Of a stretch of DNA of 64,000 nt, positions 1 through 9,417 are shown piece by piece. Origin of the DNA: Clostridia bacterium. GTDB lineage: Bacteria > Bacillota > Clostridia > Oscillospirales > Acutalibacteraceae. Every line of letters begins with the position of its first letter. Positions within the stretch are counted from its first letter, which is position 1. Location of the stretch: contig JAFXCQ010000032.1 of NCBI GenBank assembly GCA_017521425.1, forward strand, positions 184,398 through 248,397, given 5' to 3'. Position numbers and translations under genes: made by a program. The notes beneath the pieces were generated by a model. The model had not been told where the DNA came from. It did not search any database and was given only the letters and a program-made list of their open reading frames with translations.

Positions 1-2487
1 GAGTTGGTCCTTACAGGCAGAGATTGTGGTCAGGAGGAAAGGGCGCCAATGTGTGGTGTTCCTTTCCACAGCGCCGATACTTACATAGCAAAACTCGTGT
101 CACGTGGCTACAAGGTAGCAATCTGCGAGCAGGTTGAAGACCCGGCAACTGCTAAAGGCATTGTAAAAAGAGATGTTGTAAGAATTGTAACACCCGGTAC
201 AGTAATTGAAAGCAGTATGCTTGACGAGGGTAAAAATAACTTCTTAGCATCTGTTTATATTACAGACAAATCCTGCGGTGCAGCATTTGTCGATGTTTCA
301 ACAGGTGAAGTTCATCTTGATTCTTTTAACGATACTTCAGATGCGGCTCGTCTTATGAACCAGTTAGGCTGCTTTGACCCAAGCGAGGTTTTGCTTAACA
401 AATATGCGTCATCAATTAAAGAAATTGTGAATTTTGTTAAAGACAGATTGTCTGCAAGATATCAGATTTTAAGTGATGACGACTATAATGAAACACTCTG
501 TAAAAATGCAGTTGTTTCACACATAGATGAAAATTCAGAAGATTTTGCAGAGTTCAACAGAAACAATGCTTTGCTTTTAGCATTCGGCTCTGCACTTAAC
601 TATTTAGAAAACGCACAAAAAACAAAGCTTGAAAATATCAATGAAGTTGAATTTTTCGGCGCAGATAAATTTCTTAATTTAGATTTAACTGCAAGAAGAA
701 ATTTAGAACTAACAGAAACGCAGATAAGACGTGAAAAGAAAGGTAGTCTTTTATGGGTACTTGACCACACCAAAACTGCTATGGGTAAACGTCTTATAAG
801 AAATTGGGTTGAACAACCACTTCTTAATTACTCTCTTATTTCTGCAAGACAGAATGCAGTAGAGGAACTTACAAACAACACTATTCTTTTAGATACTGAA
901 ATGTCACTTCTTTCTGATATGTACGATTTGGAAAGAATTATGACAAGAATAGTTTATGGTACAGCTAATGCTAAAGAACTCCGTACATTAAGCCTTACTA
1001 TTGATAAACTTCAGGGTATTAAAGCATCTCTTATGGGTGTGAAATCCAAAATGCTCAATGAAATTTATGACGAAATAGATTTATTGGAGGATGTAAATTC
1101 TCTTATAAATTCTGCAATAGTTGACGAACCACCGCTTACTGTAAGAGAGGGTGGAATGATAAGAAAAGGCTATAACGAAGAACTTGATTCTCTTCACGAT
1201 ATTGTTGAAAACGGTAAGGGTTACTTAACTGCAGTTGAACAATCCGAACAAGAGAAGACAGGTATCAAAAAACTTAAAATAGGCTATAACCGAGTATTCG
1301 GATATTATATAGAGGTTACTAATTCATTCAAGGATTTAGTACCGGAGCATTATATAAGAAAACAGACTCTCGCAAACTGTGAAAGATATATAACTCAGGA
1401 ATTAAAAGAGCTTGAGTCAAAGGTGTTAGGCGCACAGGAAAGAATTGTAAGAATTGAATTTGAATTATTCTCACAAATACGTTCAAAAATTGCAAACGAG
1501 CTTGAAAGAGTACGCGTAACTGGTAAAGCGGTTGCAAGACTTGATGTTCTTTGTTCACTTGCTTACACAGCAGTTACAAATAACTATGTAAGACCAACTG
1601 TTGACACATCTGACGATGTTATTATTAAAGATGGCAGACACCCTGTAGTTGAGCTTATGCTCGGTGGTGCACCTTTTGTGCCAAATGATACACATCTTGA
1701 TTGTGGCGATTACAGAAGTGCAATTATTACTGGTCCTAATATGGCAGGTAAATCTACATATATGCGACAAGTTGCTTTAATTGTGTTAATGGCACAAATT
1801 GGTAGCTTTGTTCCTGCAAGTAGTGCAAAAATCGGTATTGTAGATAAAATCTTCACCCGTGTAGGTGCATCAGATGACTTGTCACAAGGTCAGTCAACAT
1901 TTATGCTTGAAATGACCGAAGTTGCAGATATTTTAAAGAATGCAACTGCGAAAAGCTTAATAGTGTTTGATGAAATTGGTCGTGGTACTTCTACTTTTGA
2001 TGGTATGAGTATTGCAAGAGCAGTTTTAGAGTACACTGCCGATAAAAAGAAAATAGGTGCAAAAACTCTTTTTGCTACTCACTATCACGAATTAACAGAG
2101 CTTGAAAATTCAGTTGATGGTGTCAAGAATTACAATACATCAGTTAAAAAACGCGGTGACGATATTACATTCTTAAGACGAATTGTAAAAGGTGCCGCAG
2201 ACGGAAGTTACGGTGTAGAGGTTGCAAAGCTTGCGGGTATTCCAAAAACTGTTGTTGAAAATGCAAAGGTTATTTTAAAATCTTTAGAAGAACAGCAAAG
2301 AGTTAATTTAGGTGTTGCACCTAAAGTTGTTGTGGAAGAAGAGCCTGAAGAGCTTCAGCTTTCATTCTCTTCAAGCGGTAAAGAAAGCTTTATTGAAAAA
2401 GTAAAAAATATAGATGTAAACACACTTACACCTATTGAAGCATTAACAAAATTATTCGAGCTTCAGAAAGAAGCAGAAAATATATAA
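1..2487 (+). CDS. mutS: DNA mismatch repair ATPase MutS (5' end outside window)
   Basis: MutS recognises mispaired bases and, through ATP-dependent clamp sliding, recruits MutL. The reading frame is open from the first base, so the gene starts upstream of the window; the missing part should be about the first 40 residues of the mismatch-reading domain. What remains (about 827 residues) has the end of domain I (ERAPMCGVPFH), the connector, the lever/clamp helices, and the C-terminal ABC ATPase with a Walker A motif (GPNMAGKST), the signature region (DDLSQGQSTFM), Walker B (LIVFDEIGRGTS) and the switch histidine (FATHYHEL). The ATPase part is intact. mutL follows after 37 bp with a strong GGGGGG-type ribosome site, so the two are probably one operon. 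Confidence 0.97.
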   Translation, partial: ELVLTGRDCGQEERAPMCGVPFHSADTYIAKLVSRGYKVAICEQVEDPATAKGIVKRDVVRIVTPGTVIESSMLDEGKNNFLASVYITDKSCGAAFVDVSTGEVHLDSFNDTSDAARLMNQLGCFDPSEVLLNKYASSIKEIVNFVKDRLSARYQILSDDDYNETLCKNAVVSHIDENSEDFAEFNRNNALLLAFGSALNYLENAQKTKLENINEVEFFGADKFLNLDLTARRNLELTETQIRREKKGSLLWVLDHTKTAMGKRLIRNWVEQPLLNYSLISARQNAVEELTNNTILLDTEMSLLSDMYDLERIMTRIVYGTANAKELRTLSLTIDKLQGIKASLMGVKSKMLNEIYDEIDLLEDVNSLINSAIVDEPPLTVREGGMIRKGYNEELDSLHDIVENGKGYLTAVEQSEQEKTGIKKLKIGYNRVFGYYIEVTNSFKDLVPEHYIRKQTLANCERYITQELKELESKVLGAQERIVRIEFELFSQIRSKIANELERVRVTGKAVARLDVLCSLAYTAVTNNYVRPTVDTSDDVIIKDGRHPVVELMLGGAPFVPNDTHLDCGDYRSAIITGPNMAGKSTYMRQVALIVLMAQIGSFVPASSAKIGIVDKIFTRVGASDDLSQGQSTFMLEMTEVADILKNATAKSLIVFDEIGRGTSTFDGMSIARAVLEYTADKKKIGAKTLFATHYHELTELENSVDGVKNYNTSVKKRGDDITFLRRIVKGAADGSYGVEVAKLAGIPKTVVENAKVILKSLEEQQRVNLGVAPKVVVEEEPEELQLSFSSSGKESFIEKVKNIDVNTLTPIEALTKLFELQKEAENI

Positions 2488-2524
2488 TCTGATATATTAT
2501 TTATTATGAAGGGGGGCGTTCACA

Positions 2525-4540
2525 ATGCCGAGAATAAATGTGTTACCAAAAAATATCGCAGATTTAATTGCGGCAGGTGAAGTAGTTGAGCGCCCGTCTT
2601 CCGTAATAAAAGAATTTTTAGAAAACTCGATTGATGCAGGTGCTAAAAATATTACTGTTGAAATTAAAAATGGTGGAAAAACTTACATAAGAGTAACCGA
2701 TAATGGTTGTGGTATTGATAAAGACGATGTAAGAAAAGCATTTTTAAGTCACGCAACAAGCAAAATAAATTCGGCGGATGATTTAGATAGTATAAGTACA
2801 TTAGGTTTTCGTGGTGAAGCATTACCATCAATTTCTGCGGTAGCAAAGGTTGAGCTTCTCACAAGAACAGAAAATGAAGAAATCGGTACATCTTATAAAA
2901 TCTTTGGTGGCGAAGAGGTTGAGCTTACAGAAGCAGGCTGTCCTGTTGGTACAACGCTTATAGTAAGAGATTTATTTTTCAACATCCCTGCAAGAATGAA
3001 GTTTTTGAAAAAAGATGTTCAGGAAGGTAACTACATTGCGGCAATTTTAGAAAAAATTGCGGTATCTTATCCAAATATATCCTTTAAATTTATAAGAGAC
3101 GGCAAACTTATTTTCTCTACACCGGGTGATGGTGATTTGAAATCTGCAGTTTATGCAGTGTTTGGTAAAGAATATACAGATGGTTTGCTTTCTGCGGAAT
3201 ATGAGGGTAACGGTATAAAGGTTACAGGCTTTGCAGGTAAACCAACTGCAGGCAGAGGTAGCAGAACCGGTCAACACTTTTTTGTAAATGGCAGGTATGT
3301 TAAAAGTCCTATGTGTATTACCGCATTAGAAACTGCTTACAAAAACTCGATTATGTCAGGTAAATTTCCGACTTGCGTTATTTTTATAAAACTCCCGTTT
3401 TCTGCAGTAGATGTCAATGTACATCCAGCAAAAACAGAGGTAAGATTTTTCGAGGAAAAGAAAGTGTTTGATGCAGTTTATGGAGCTGCACTCAATGCTT
3501 TAACACGAGATACAAGACCAAAAGCAACTTTTTCTACTGCCAAGGTGTTTATGCCCGAAGCAATAAAAGGTGAGCAGTTGAAAATAACTGAAACAGAAGT
3601 TAAAGAAGATAAGGTGCAAGAAGAAACCGAGAAAATCAAAGATTCACCAAAAGAAAAAACTTTTACAATAGTTGGTAATTCGTTTATGAAAGAACACTCT
3701 TTCGTAACTCCTGCACCGGAAACTGTTGTAAAAGAAGAACCCAAAACAAAAATCAAATTAAATTCAAGAGAAGCAGAAACACTCGATTTTCTCGAAGGTG
3801 AATATGTAAATAAAAACGAAAAACAAATTAACATTTCTATAAATAATATAAGCGTTACCGCTTCAGTTGAAGAAGAAAAAACTGCTATTGCAGAAACCGT
3901 AGAAGTAGTAACCGAAGAAAAAGAGCAACAAGTTATTGATGAACCTGTTGTGCAAGAAAAGTCAACAATCATTCCCGATTTCAGAATTGTTGGTGAAGCA
4001 TTTAAAACCTATATATTTGTAGAGCTCGAAAACCAACTTCTTATGATAGACAAGCACGCGGCACACGAAAGAATGTTGTTTGAAAAATTCAAAGAACAAC
4101 GCGAGTCTTTCCAACAGATGCTTTTAGTGCCTGTAACAGTTTCATTGTCACCTGACGAATATAATGCAGTTCTTGAAAATACAGAGCTTTTATATAAAGC
4201 GGGTTACGAGGTTTCTGATTTTGGTGACAGGTGTGTAAAGGTGAGTGCGTGTCCAACTGAGCTTGTAGACGAAGATATTACTGCGATTATAACTGAAATT
4301 GCTGGATATCTTTCATCGAATGTAAAAACAGTGATACCTGAAAAGTTGGATTGGATTTATCATTCAATGGCTTGCAGAGCTGCAATAAAAGCGGGTCATA
4401 CAACAACAGATATTGAAATTGAAAAATTTGTAAAGGAATTACTTTCAAGAGAAGATATCCGCTACTGTCCACATGGCAGACCTGTTATGGTAGAAATCAG
4501 TAAAAGAGAGCTTGAAAAACAATTTAAAAGGATAGTTTAA
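2525..4540 (+). CDS. mutL: DNA mismatch repair endonuclease/ATPase MutL
   Basis: MutL links mismatch recognition by MutS to strand removal. The N-terminal GHKL ATPase is intact: ENSIDAGA (ATP-binding motif I), DNGCGI (motif II) and GFRGEAL (motif III). The conserved dimerisation domain ends near residue 330. A long acidic, low-complexity linker (roughly residues 340-490) follows. The C-terminal domain has the conserved DKHAAHERMLFE stretch, which contributes to the latent endonuclease metal site of Gram-positive MutL, and CPHGRPVM near the end. At 671 aa the length is normal. The start ATG has the ribosome site GGGGGGCG just upstream. The stop codon shares one base with the miaA start (TAATG), implying translational coupling. 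Confidence 0.97.
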   Translation: MPRINVLPKNIADLIAAGEVVERPSSVIKEFLENSIDAGAKNITVEIKNGGKTYIRVTDNGCGIDKDDVRKAFLSHATSKINSADDLDSISTLGFRGEALPSISAVAKVELLTRTENEEIGTSYKIFGGEEVELTEAGCPVGTTLIVRDLFFNIPARMKFLKKDVQEGNYIAAILEKIAVSYPNISFKFIRDGKLIFSTPGDGDLKSAVYAVFGKEYTDGLLSAEYEGNGIKVTGFAGKPTAGRGSRTGQHFFVNGRYVKSPMCITALETAYKNSIMSGKFPTCVIFIKLPFSAVDVNVHPAKTEVRFFEEKKVFDAVYGAALNALTRDTRPKATFSTAKVFMPEAIKGEQLKITETEVKEDKVQEETEKIKDSPKEKTFTIVGNSFMKEHSFVTPAPETVVKEEPKTKIKLNSREAETLDFLEGEYVNKNEKQINISINNISVTASVEEEKTAIAETVEVVTEEKEQQVIDEPVVQEKSTIIPDFRIVGEAFKTYIFVELENQLLMIDKHAAHERMLFEKFKEQRESFQQMLLVPVTVSLSPDEYNAVLENTELLYKAGYEVSDFGDRCVKVSACPTELVDEDITAIITEIAGYLSSNVKTVIPEKLDWIYHSMACRAAIKAGHTTTDIEIEKFVKELLSREDIRYCPHGRPVMVEISKRELEKQFKRIV

Positions 4541-5484
4541 TGAAAAAAACAAAAATAATAGTAGTCGTTGGTCCTACTGCTTCAGGTAAAACTTCACTCG
4601 GTATTCACCTTGCTCAAAAATTTAATGGTGAAGTTGTGTCGGGCGATTCTATGCAGATTTACAAGGATATGAATATTGCAACTGCAAAGCCTACCGAAGA
4701 AGAAATGCAAGGCATAAAACACCATTTAATAGGCTTTGTTAATCCTGAAGATGAGTACAGTGTGGCTTCATTTTGCGGTGATGCAAAAAAGGTAGTCGAA
4801 GATATTGTATCAAGAGGCAAAACACCTGTATTGGTGGGGGGCACAGGACTTTATATAGATTCTTTTATAAATAACACAGAGTTTTTTGATAACGCAAATT
4901 CAAAAACAGTAAGAGATGAGCTTTATAAAGAGTTAAATGAAAACGGAATAGAAAAGCTTTACAACGAATTGCTTTCTGTTGATAGCGAGGCGGCGAAAAA
5001 AATTCACCCTAACAATGAGGTAAGAGTTATAAGAGCGTTAGAAATTTATCGTCTTACAGGTAAAAATTTAACAGAGCAGAATAAATGCTCTCACGAAAAC
5101 GAAAGTCCTTATGAACCTTTATATATAGGTATCAGCTACAAAGACCGCGAAAAGCTCTACGAAAGAATAAACAAGCGAGTAGATTTAATGTGTGATACAG
5201 GTCTTTTAGAAGAAACAAAAGAATTTTACAAAAAGCATCCATCGCAGACTGCAGTTAATGCAATTGGTTATAAAGAATTGAAACCGTATTTAGATGGAGA
5301 AAAAACTTTGGAGGAGTGTCTTGAGCATTTAAAGCAATCAACAAGAAGATATGCAAAAAGACAGCTTACCTGGTTTAACAGAAATGAAAAAATAAATTGG
5401 TTTTACCCTGATTTATATAATGACACAAATGAACTTTACTTAAAAACAGATACACTAACAGAAAATTTTTTGAAAGGAGAATAA
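4540..5484 (+). CDS. miaA: tRNA dimethylallyltransferase MiaA
   Basis: MiaA transfers a dimethylallyl group to A37 of tRNAs reading UNN codons, which stabilises codon pairing. The P-loop is at residues 10-17 (GPTASGKT), followed by the substrate-recognition stretch SGDSMQIYKDM and the LVGGTGLYIDS motif; the C-terminal STRRYAKRQLTWF motif binds the tRNA anticodon loop. The length (314 aa) is standard. The start codon overlaps the mutL stop, so mutS-mutL-miaA reads as a single operon, a frequent order in Firmicutes. The next gene follows after 3 bp. Confidence 0.97.
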   Translation: MKKTKIIVVVGPTASGKTSLGIHLAQKFNGEVVSGDSMQIYKDMNIATAKPTEEEMQGIKHHLIGFVNPEDEYSVASFCGDAKKVVEDIVSRGKTPVLVGGTGLYIDSFINNTEFFDNANSKTVRDELYKELNENGIEKLYNELLSVDSEAAKKIHPNNEVRVIRALEIYRLTGKNLTEQNKCSHENESPYEPLYIGISYKDREKLYERINKRVDLMCDTGLLEETKEFYKKHPSQTAVNAIGYKELKPYLDGEKTLEECLEHLKQSTRRYAKRQLTWFNRNEKINWFYPDLYNDTNELYLKTDTLTENFLKGE

Positions 5485-5487
5485 AAT

Positions 5488-6702
5488 ATGCGTGATAAAC
5501 GAGTAAAATTAGTTATAGCAGGACTCGTGGCAGTTTTTTTCCTTTCTTATCTTATAAGCCAGTTGGTTTCAGTATCAAAAGCAGAAATCGAAACGCAAAT
5601 AGCAATGAGTGAAACAGTTTACAAAACAATAAATACAAAGTGTTTTGTGGTGCGTGATGAAAAGTATATAGAGAATACTGCAAAGGGTACAACAATTTCA
5701 TTTGCAGCTAATGCTCAACGCGTTGCAAAAGGTGATACTGTTTCAATGATTTTTAAAACAGACGAAGACGCAAAAACATATTTAAGAATTACAGAAATAA
5801 CAGAAGAGCTTGAACATTATAATACCTTAGCAGGTCAGGCAAATATACAAGCTGTAGATGTTTATTCGCTTTCTTCCAAAATTGAAACAAAGCTTTCAGA
5901 TTATCTCGATAGCATTGATAAAGGTGACTTCAAAAAAGCAAGTGAAAGCATAAATGCTTTCGGGAACTTTATAACAAGTAAACAAATTTCAACTGGTGAG
6001 GTACTTAACTTAACCGAGAAAATAAATGCTCTTACAAATGAATTGCAGACCTTACAAGCAAAGAAAACCGCATACAGCGAGGTTAAAAGTGACAGAGCGG
6101 GTTACTACTTAAAGGGTGCCGATGGTTACGAAAATACAATAGATTTTACTAAGATAAATGAGCTTACAACAAAGGATATTGAAAATGCAATCAACTCAAA
6201 ACCCCAGGAGGTTAAAGGCGAGGTCGTTGGTAGAACAGTTGGTAACTTTGATTGGTATATACTTTGTTCTATAGATACAGAAGAAACAATTGACTTAAAG
6301 GATGACGCGGATATATTTATTAATTTCCCATATTCCGGTGTTGAAAAATTAAAGGGCAAAATTTACAAAATAGGCGACCGCACTGAAAACAAAACACTTG
6401 TGATTATCAAATGTAATCTTATGAATGATGCTTTAGCGGATTTCAGAATAGAAGATATTCAGTTGATAACAGAAGAATACACAGGCTATAAAATAAAAAA
6501 TTCAGCTATAAGAACAGTTGATGGTCAGACTGGTGTTTATGTAGTAAGCGGTAATCTTATAGATTTCAGAAAAGTTCACATCGCTTATAACGATGGCGAT
6601 TACTCAATAGTTGATAACCCTGAGGGCGAATGGGGTTACATAAAACTTTACGATGAGGTCGTTACTAAGGGGGTTGAGATGTATGACAATAAGCTCGTTT
6701 GA
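5488..6702 (+). CDS. HlyD-like membrane-anchored protein of the division cluster
   Basis: One transmembrane segment lies near residues 7-27 (VIAGLVAVFFLSYLISQLV), followed by an extracytoplasmic domain with a biotinyl/HlyD-like barrel, an alpha-helical hairpin (about residues 110-205) and a second barrel. The architecture resembles membrane-fusion proteins, but no ABC transporter partner is adjacent. Clostridial genomes commonly carry such a protein just upstream of yggS-sepF, so a role in envelope or division-site organisation is plausible, although no specific function can be assigned from sequence. The 3' end overlaps the chosen yggS start by 20 bp, supporting co-expression. Confidence 0.75.
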   Translation: MRDKRVKLVIAGLVAVFFLSYLISQLVSVSKAEIETQIAMSETVYKTINTKCFVVRDEKYIENTAKGTTISFAANAQRVAKGDTVSMIFKTDEDAKTYLRITEITEELEHYNTLAGQANIQAVDVYSLSSKIETKLSDYLDSIDKGDFKKASESINAFGNFITSKQISTGEVLNLTEKINALTNELQTLQAKKTAYSEVKSDRAGYYLKGADGYENTIDFTKINELTTKDIENAINSKPQEVKGEVVGRTVGNFDWYILCSIDTEETIDLKDDADIFINFPYSGVEKLKGKIYKIGDRTENKTLVIIKCNLMNDALADFRIEDIQLITEEYTGYKIKNSAIRTVDGQTGVYVVSGNLIDFRKVHIAYNDGDYSIVDNPEGEWGYIKLYDEVVTKGVEMYDNKLV

Positions 6703-7414
6703 TGATGACAGATGCAAATCAATATCTGAAAATCTCAAACTTATACGCGAGAAAATTTCTGAGTCAGCGGTTAAATCAGGCAGAAGTTATGAAGATATAA
6801 AACTTATGGCGGTTACAAAAACTGTTCCTGTAGAGTATATCAATTATTCCATTGACAATTGCGAAATTGATTTAATAGGTGAAAATAAAGTTCAGGAATT
6901 TATTTCTAAAAAAGATGAACTTCATCTTTCAGGTGTTGAAAAGCATTTAATCGGTCATCTTCAAACCAACAAGGTAAAAAGAATAGTGCCTTTAGTGGAT
7001 ATGATTCAATCAGTTGACAGCGTTCATTTAGCAGAAGAAATATCAAAGCAAGCAGCAAATAATTCTATTACTATGGATATTCTTCTCGAGGTGAATATAG
7101 GTAGCGAAGAAAGTAAAACAGGTTTTGACAAGGTAGCATTTCTTGAGTCGCTCAGCAAGATTTCAGAGCTACCAAATCTTAATGTAAAAGGAATTATGAC
7201 AATTCCGCCTATTTGCGATAACGAAAAAGAATTAAAAGAATACTTTACCACAATGTCGCAGTATTTTAACGATATTAAAGAGAAAGGCTATAAAAACTTT
7301 AATATGGAAATACTTTCAATGGGGATGTCAGGTGACTATGAAACCGCAATTGAATGTGGTGCAAATTTAGTAAGAATTGGCTCTTTAATCTACGGAGCAA
7401 GAATTTATAAATAA
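6683..7414 (+). CDS. PLP homeostasis protein, YggS/YlmE family
   Basis: This is a PLP-binding protein of the YggS/PROSC family with a single TIM-barrel alanine-racemase-like fold; the family balances pyridoxal phosphate and amino/keto-acid pools and has no strict catalytic role. Visible motifs are LMAVTKTVPVEYI, in which the lysine binds PLP, then GENKVQE, HLIGHLQTNKVK and LSMGMSGDYETAI for phosphate binding. The ATG at 6683 was chosen because AAGGGGG lies about 9 bp upstream and because the longer reading frame adds 10 residues that match nothing in the family. The gene sits directly before sepF, the standard position in Gram-positive division clusters. Confidence 0.93.
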   Translation: MTISSFDDDRCKSISENLKLIREKISESAVKSGRSYEDIKLMAVTKTVPVEYINYSIDNCEIDLIGENKVQEFISKKDELHLSGVEKHLIGHLQTNKVKRIVPLVDMIQSVDSVHLAEEISKQAANNSITMDILLEVNIGSEESKTGFDKVAFLESLSKISELPNLNVKGIMTIPPICDNEKELKEYFTTMSQYFNDIKEKGYKNFNMEILSMGMSGDYETAIECGANLVRIGSLIYGARIYK

Positions 7415-7435
7415 TTGAAAGCGGAGGAAACTAAA

Positions 7436-7945
7436 ATGGATTTTAAAAACATTTTCGGCAAAATTTTTGGAGAAGACGAATACGAATTTGAAGATGAAGA
7501 AATGGTTGAGGAGGAGGCTGTGCCTTCTTACCAGAGCCCAAGGGCTACAAGCAGAACAGAGGATACTTACCGTCAGGAAAGACAAAGTTTAAGATCTCAG
7601 AGACGCATTCAACCAGTAGAGGCGGAAGACCCTTCAAAAATCGTAAACATTCACACAACTGCAAAATTACAGGTTGTTTTATCAAAGCCTGAGAGATTTG
7701 ACGATGCATCAGGTATCGCAGACAATCTCAACGATAAAAGAACAGTTGTGTTAAATCTTGAGGGTACAAACCGTGACACCGCAAGAAGACTTATCGACTT
7801 CCTTTCAGGTGTTGCTTATGCAAACGGTGGTCAGATTAAAAAGGTTGCTAATAATACATATATTATTACACCTTACAATGTGGATATTTCTGGCGATTTA
7901 ATTGACGAGCTTGAAAATACAGGAATGTATTTCGGTAATAACTAA
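7436..7945 (+). CDS. sepF: Cell division protein SepF
   Basis: SepF anchors FtsZ to the membrane and bundles its filaments during septum formation. The protein starts with a short amphipathic helix (MDFKNIFGKIFG), the membrane anchor, then an acidic linker, an Arg/Gln-rich linker, and the SepF core from about residue 80 (PERFDDASGIADNLNDKRTVVLNLE, then a Gly-rich dimer loop GVAYANGGQIKKVANNTYIITP). The ATG at 7436 is preceded by GCGGAGG and gives the correct amphipathic N terminus, whereas the upstream TTG does not. The length is 169 aa. The usual ylmG and ylmH genes between sepF and divIVA are missing. Confidence 0.95.
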   Translation: MDFKNIFGKIFGEDEYEFEDEEMVEEEAVPSYQSPRATSRTEDTYRQERQSLRSQRRIQPVEAEDPSKIVNIHTTAKLQVVLSKPERFDDASGIADNLNDKRTVVLNLEGTNRDTARRLIDFLSGVAYANGGQIKKVANNTYIITPYNVDISGDLIDELENTGMYFGNN

Positions 7946-8018
7946 AATTATTTTGGGTAGAGTGGTTGATATACCACTATGAATGTGAATAGAAAATATG
8001 GAAGCAGGTAAATAAATT
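7946..8018 (+). other. Short intergenic hairpin between sepF and divIVA
   Basis: The 73-bp gap contains an inverted repeat (AGTGGT...ACCACT, about 7960-7980) without a clear T-run, so it is more likely a processing or attenuating structure than a full terminator. The divIVA ribosome site (AGCAGGTAA) lies at the downstream end. Confidence 0.35.
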
Positions 8019-9407
8019 ATGATGACACCATCACAATTAAAGGAATATGAATTTAAAACTGCGGGTCGTAATGCTTATAAAGCAGATGATGTCGATGAGT
8101 TTTTTGCTGAAGTTGCGGCAAACTATACAAAGATGTTTCACGAAAATGGTGAACTCGTAAGACGTGTAGGTCTTCTTGCAGACCGTCTTGAAAAATATAA
8201 GATGGAAGAAGACCAGATTAAAAGTGCAGTTGTAAGTGCTCAGAGAGCGGCAGATATTATTGTTCGTGATGCAAAAAATTCTGTTGCAGATGCAGAAAGT
8301 GAAGCAGAGGCGGTTTTAGCAGCTGCCAAGAGTGAAGCAGAGCTTATTAAAAGTGACGCAGAAAAACAAGCAATTGCAGACTCTGAGCTTCTTCTTTCAA
8401 TGACAAGAGATAAAGCACAGGATATTATAAGAAAAGCAAAGGAAGAAGCACAAAGCATTTTGTTAGCAGCTAATGCAGATGCAAAGGATGCTATGGGTGT
8501 TGCTACAAGAACAATGACAAGCGAGTCGCTTCATTACGATATGCTCAAAAAAGAAGTGGCACAATTCAAGTCAGATATTCTTAGCCAATATAAAGCACAC
8601 ATTGAGTTAATATCAAAACTTCCTGATTTAGCAGATGAAGAAGCAAAGAAACTTGAAGACGAAATAGTAGAAGAAATTCCTGAACCAATTGCAGTACCTG
8701 AAATTGAAGATGATATTAAAATTTTCACTCAGGAAGATGTAAAAGACGAGGTTTTGGAATTAAGAGCAGAAGTAAATGCAATTAAAGAAGAAGTAAAAGA
8801 AGAAATAAAAGAAAATCCACAAGAAGCAGTAAATTCTGTAACCTTTATTAAAGAATCAGATGTTTTTGAAATTGATTCTGATGTAGTAACAGACCTTGAT
8901 GCTTTAGTTGAAGATAAAATCGAAATAAACCCATTGGACTCAGATGCCATTTCTGCAACTGATTTTGAAGAAGCGGATGATATTAAAATCACAAAAGGAC
9001 AAACTGAAGAAGAGGAAAGAATAGCAGCTTTAGAATACTTCTCAAGTGAAAACAAAGATGATTTAATGGAAGTTGACGAAGAAATGCTTACACAGGATGG
9101 CGAGTTAGTTGTTAAAACAGACCTTCCTTTAAGCTTCTTTGATGAAGCTGACAGCTTAGAATTTGTTGATGATTTTGAAGGTATGGAAACAGAAGCTGAT
9201 GTTGGTGCGTTTTCATTTTCATCTGTTCAATCAAATCCTGATGCTAAAAAAAGACCAAGTGAAAGAGTAACAGTTGACTCTGCTTATCTTGACTTTTTAG
9301 CATCAGAAAACGATGAAAAAGTAAACACAAATGAAAATACAGACGATGATGACGATGAAGATGAATCTGGTGAAGCACCAAGAAGAGGATTTTTCAGAAG
9401 AAGATAG
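8019..9407 (+). CDS. divIVA: DivIVA-family division/polarity protein, long form
   Basis: DivIVA recognises strongly curved membrane at septa and poles and recruits partner proteins. The N terminus (MMTPSQLKEYEFKTAGRN, then YKADDVDEFF) is the classic membrane-binding domain, and residues about 40-190 form a coiled coil rich in Ala/Glu/Lys. The remaining 270 residues are unusual in amount: a very acidic, probably disordered tail ending in a short basic stretch (RRGFFRRR). Typical DivIVA is 160-250 aa, so at 462 aa this is an extended version. It follows sepF directly and precedes lspA by 10 bp. Confidence 0.9.
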   Translation: MMTPSQLKEYEFKTAGRNAYKADDVDEFFAEVAANYTKMFHENGELVRRVGLLADRLEKYKMEEDQIKSAVVSAQRAADIIVRDAKNSVADAESEAEAVLAAAKSEAELIKSDAEKQAIADSELLLSMTRDKAQDIIRKAKEEAQSILLAANADAKDAMGVATRTMTSESLHYDMLKKEVAQFKSDILSQYKAHIELISKLPDLADEEAKKLEDEIVEEIPEPIAVPEIEDDIKIFTQEDVKDEVLELRAEVNAIKEEVKEEIKENPQEAVNSVTFIKESDVFEIDSDVVTDLDALVEDKIEINPLDSDAISATDFEEADDIKITKGQTEEEERIAALEYFSSENKDDLMEVDEEMLTQDGELVVKTDLPLSFFDEADSLEFVDDFEGMETEADVGAFSFSSVQSNPDAKKRPSERVTVDSAYLDFLASENDEKVNTNENTDDDDDEDESGEAPRRGFFRRR

Positions 9408-9417
9408 GAGTAAAAAA

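Noticed and set aside
3478..3972. 164-codon minus-strand frame inside mutL
   Set aside because: It is the shadow of the acidic linker of mutL, with Ser-rich composition and no ribosome site.
9331..9417. N-terminal extension of lspA into divIVA
   Set aside because: The extra residues are the out-of-frame reading of the divIVA tail, and ATAGGAG precedes the ATG at 9418.
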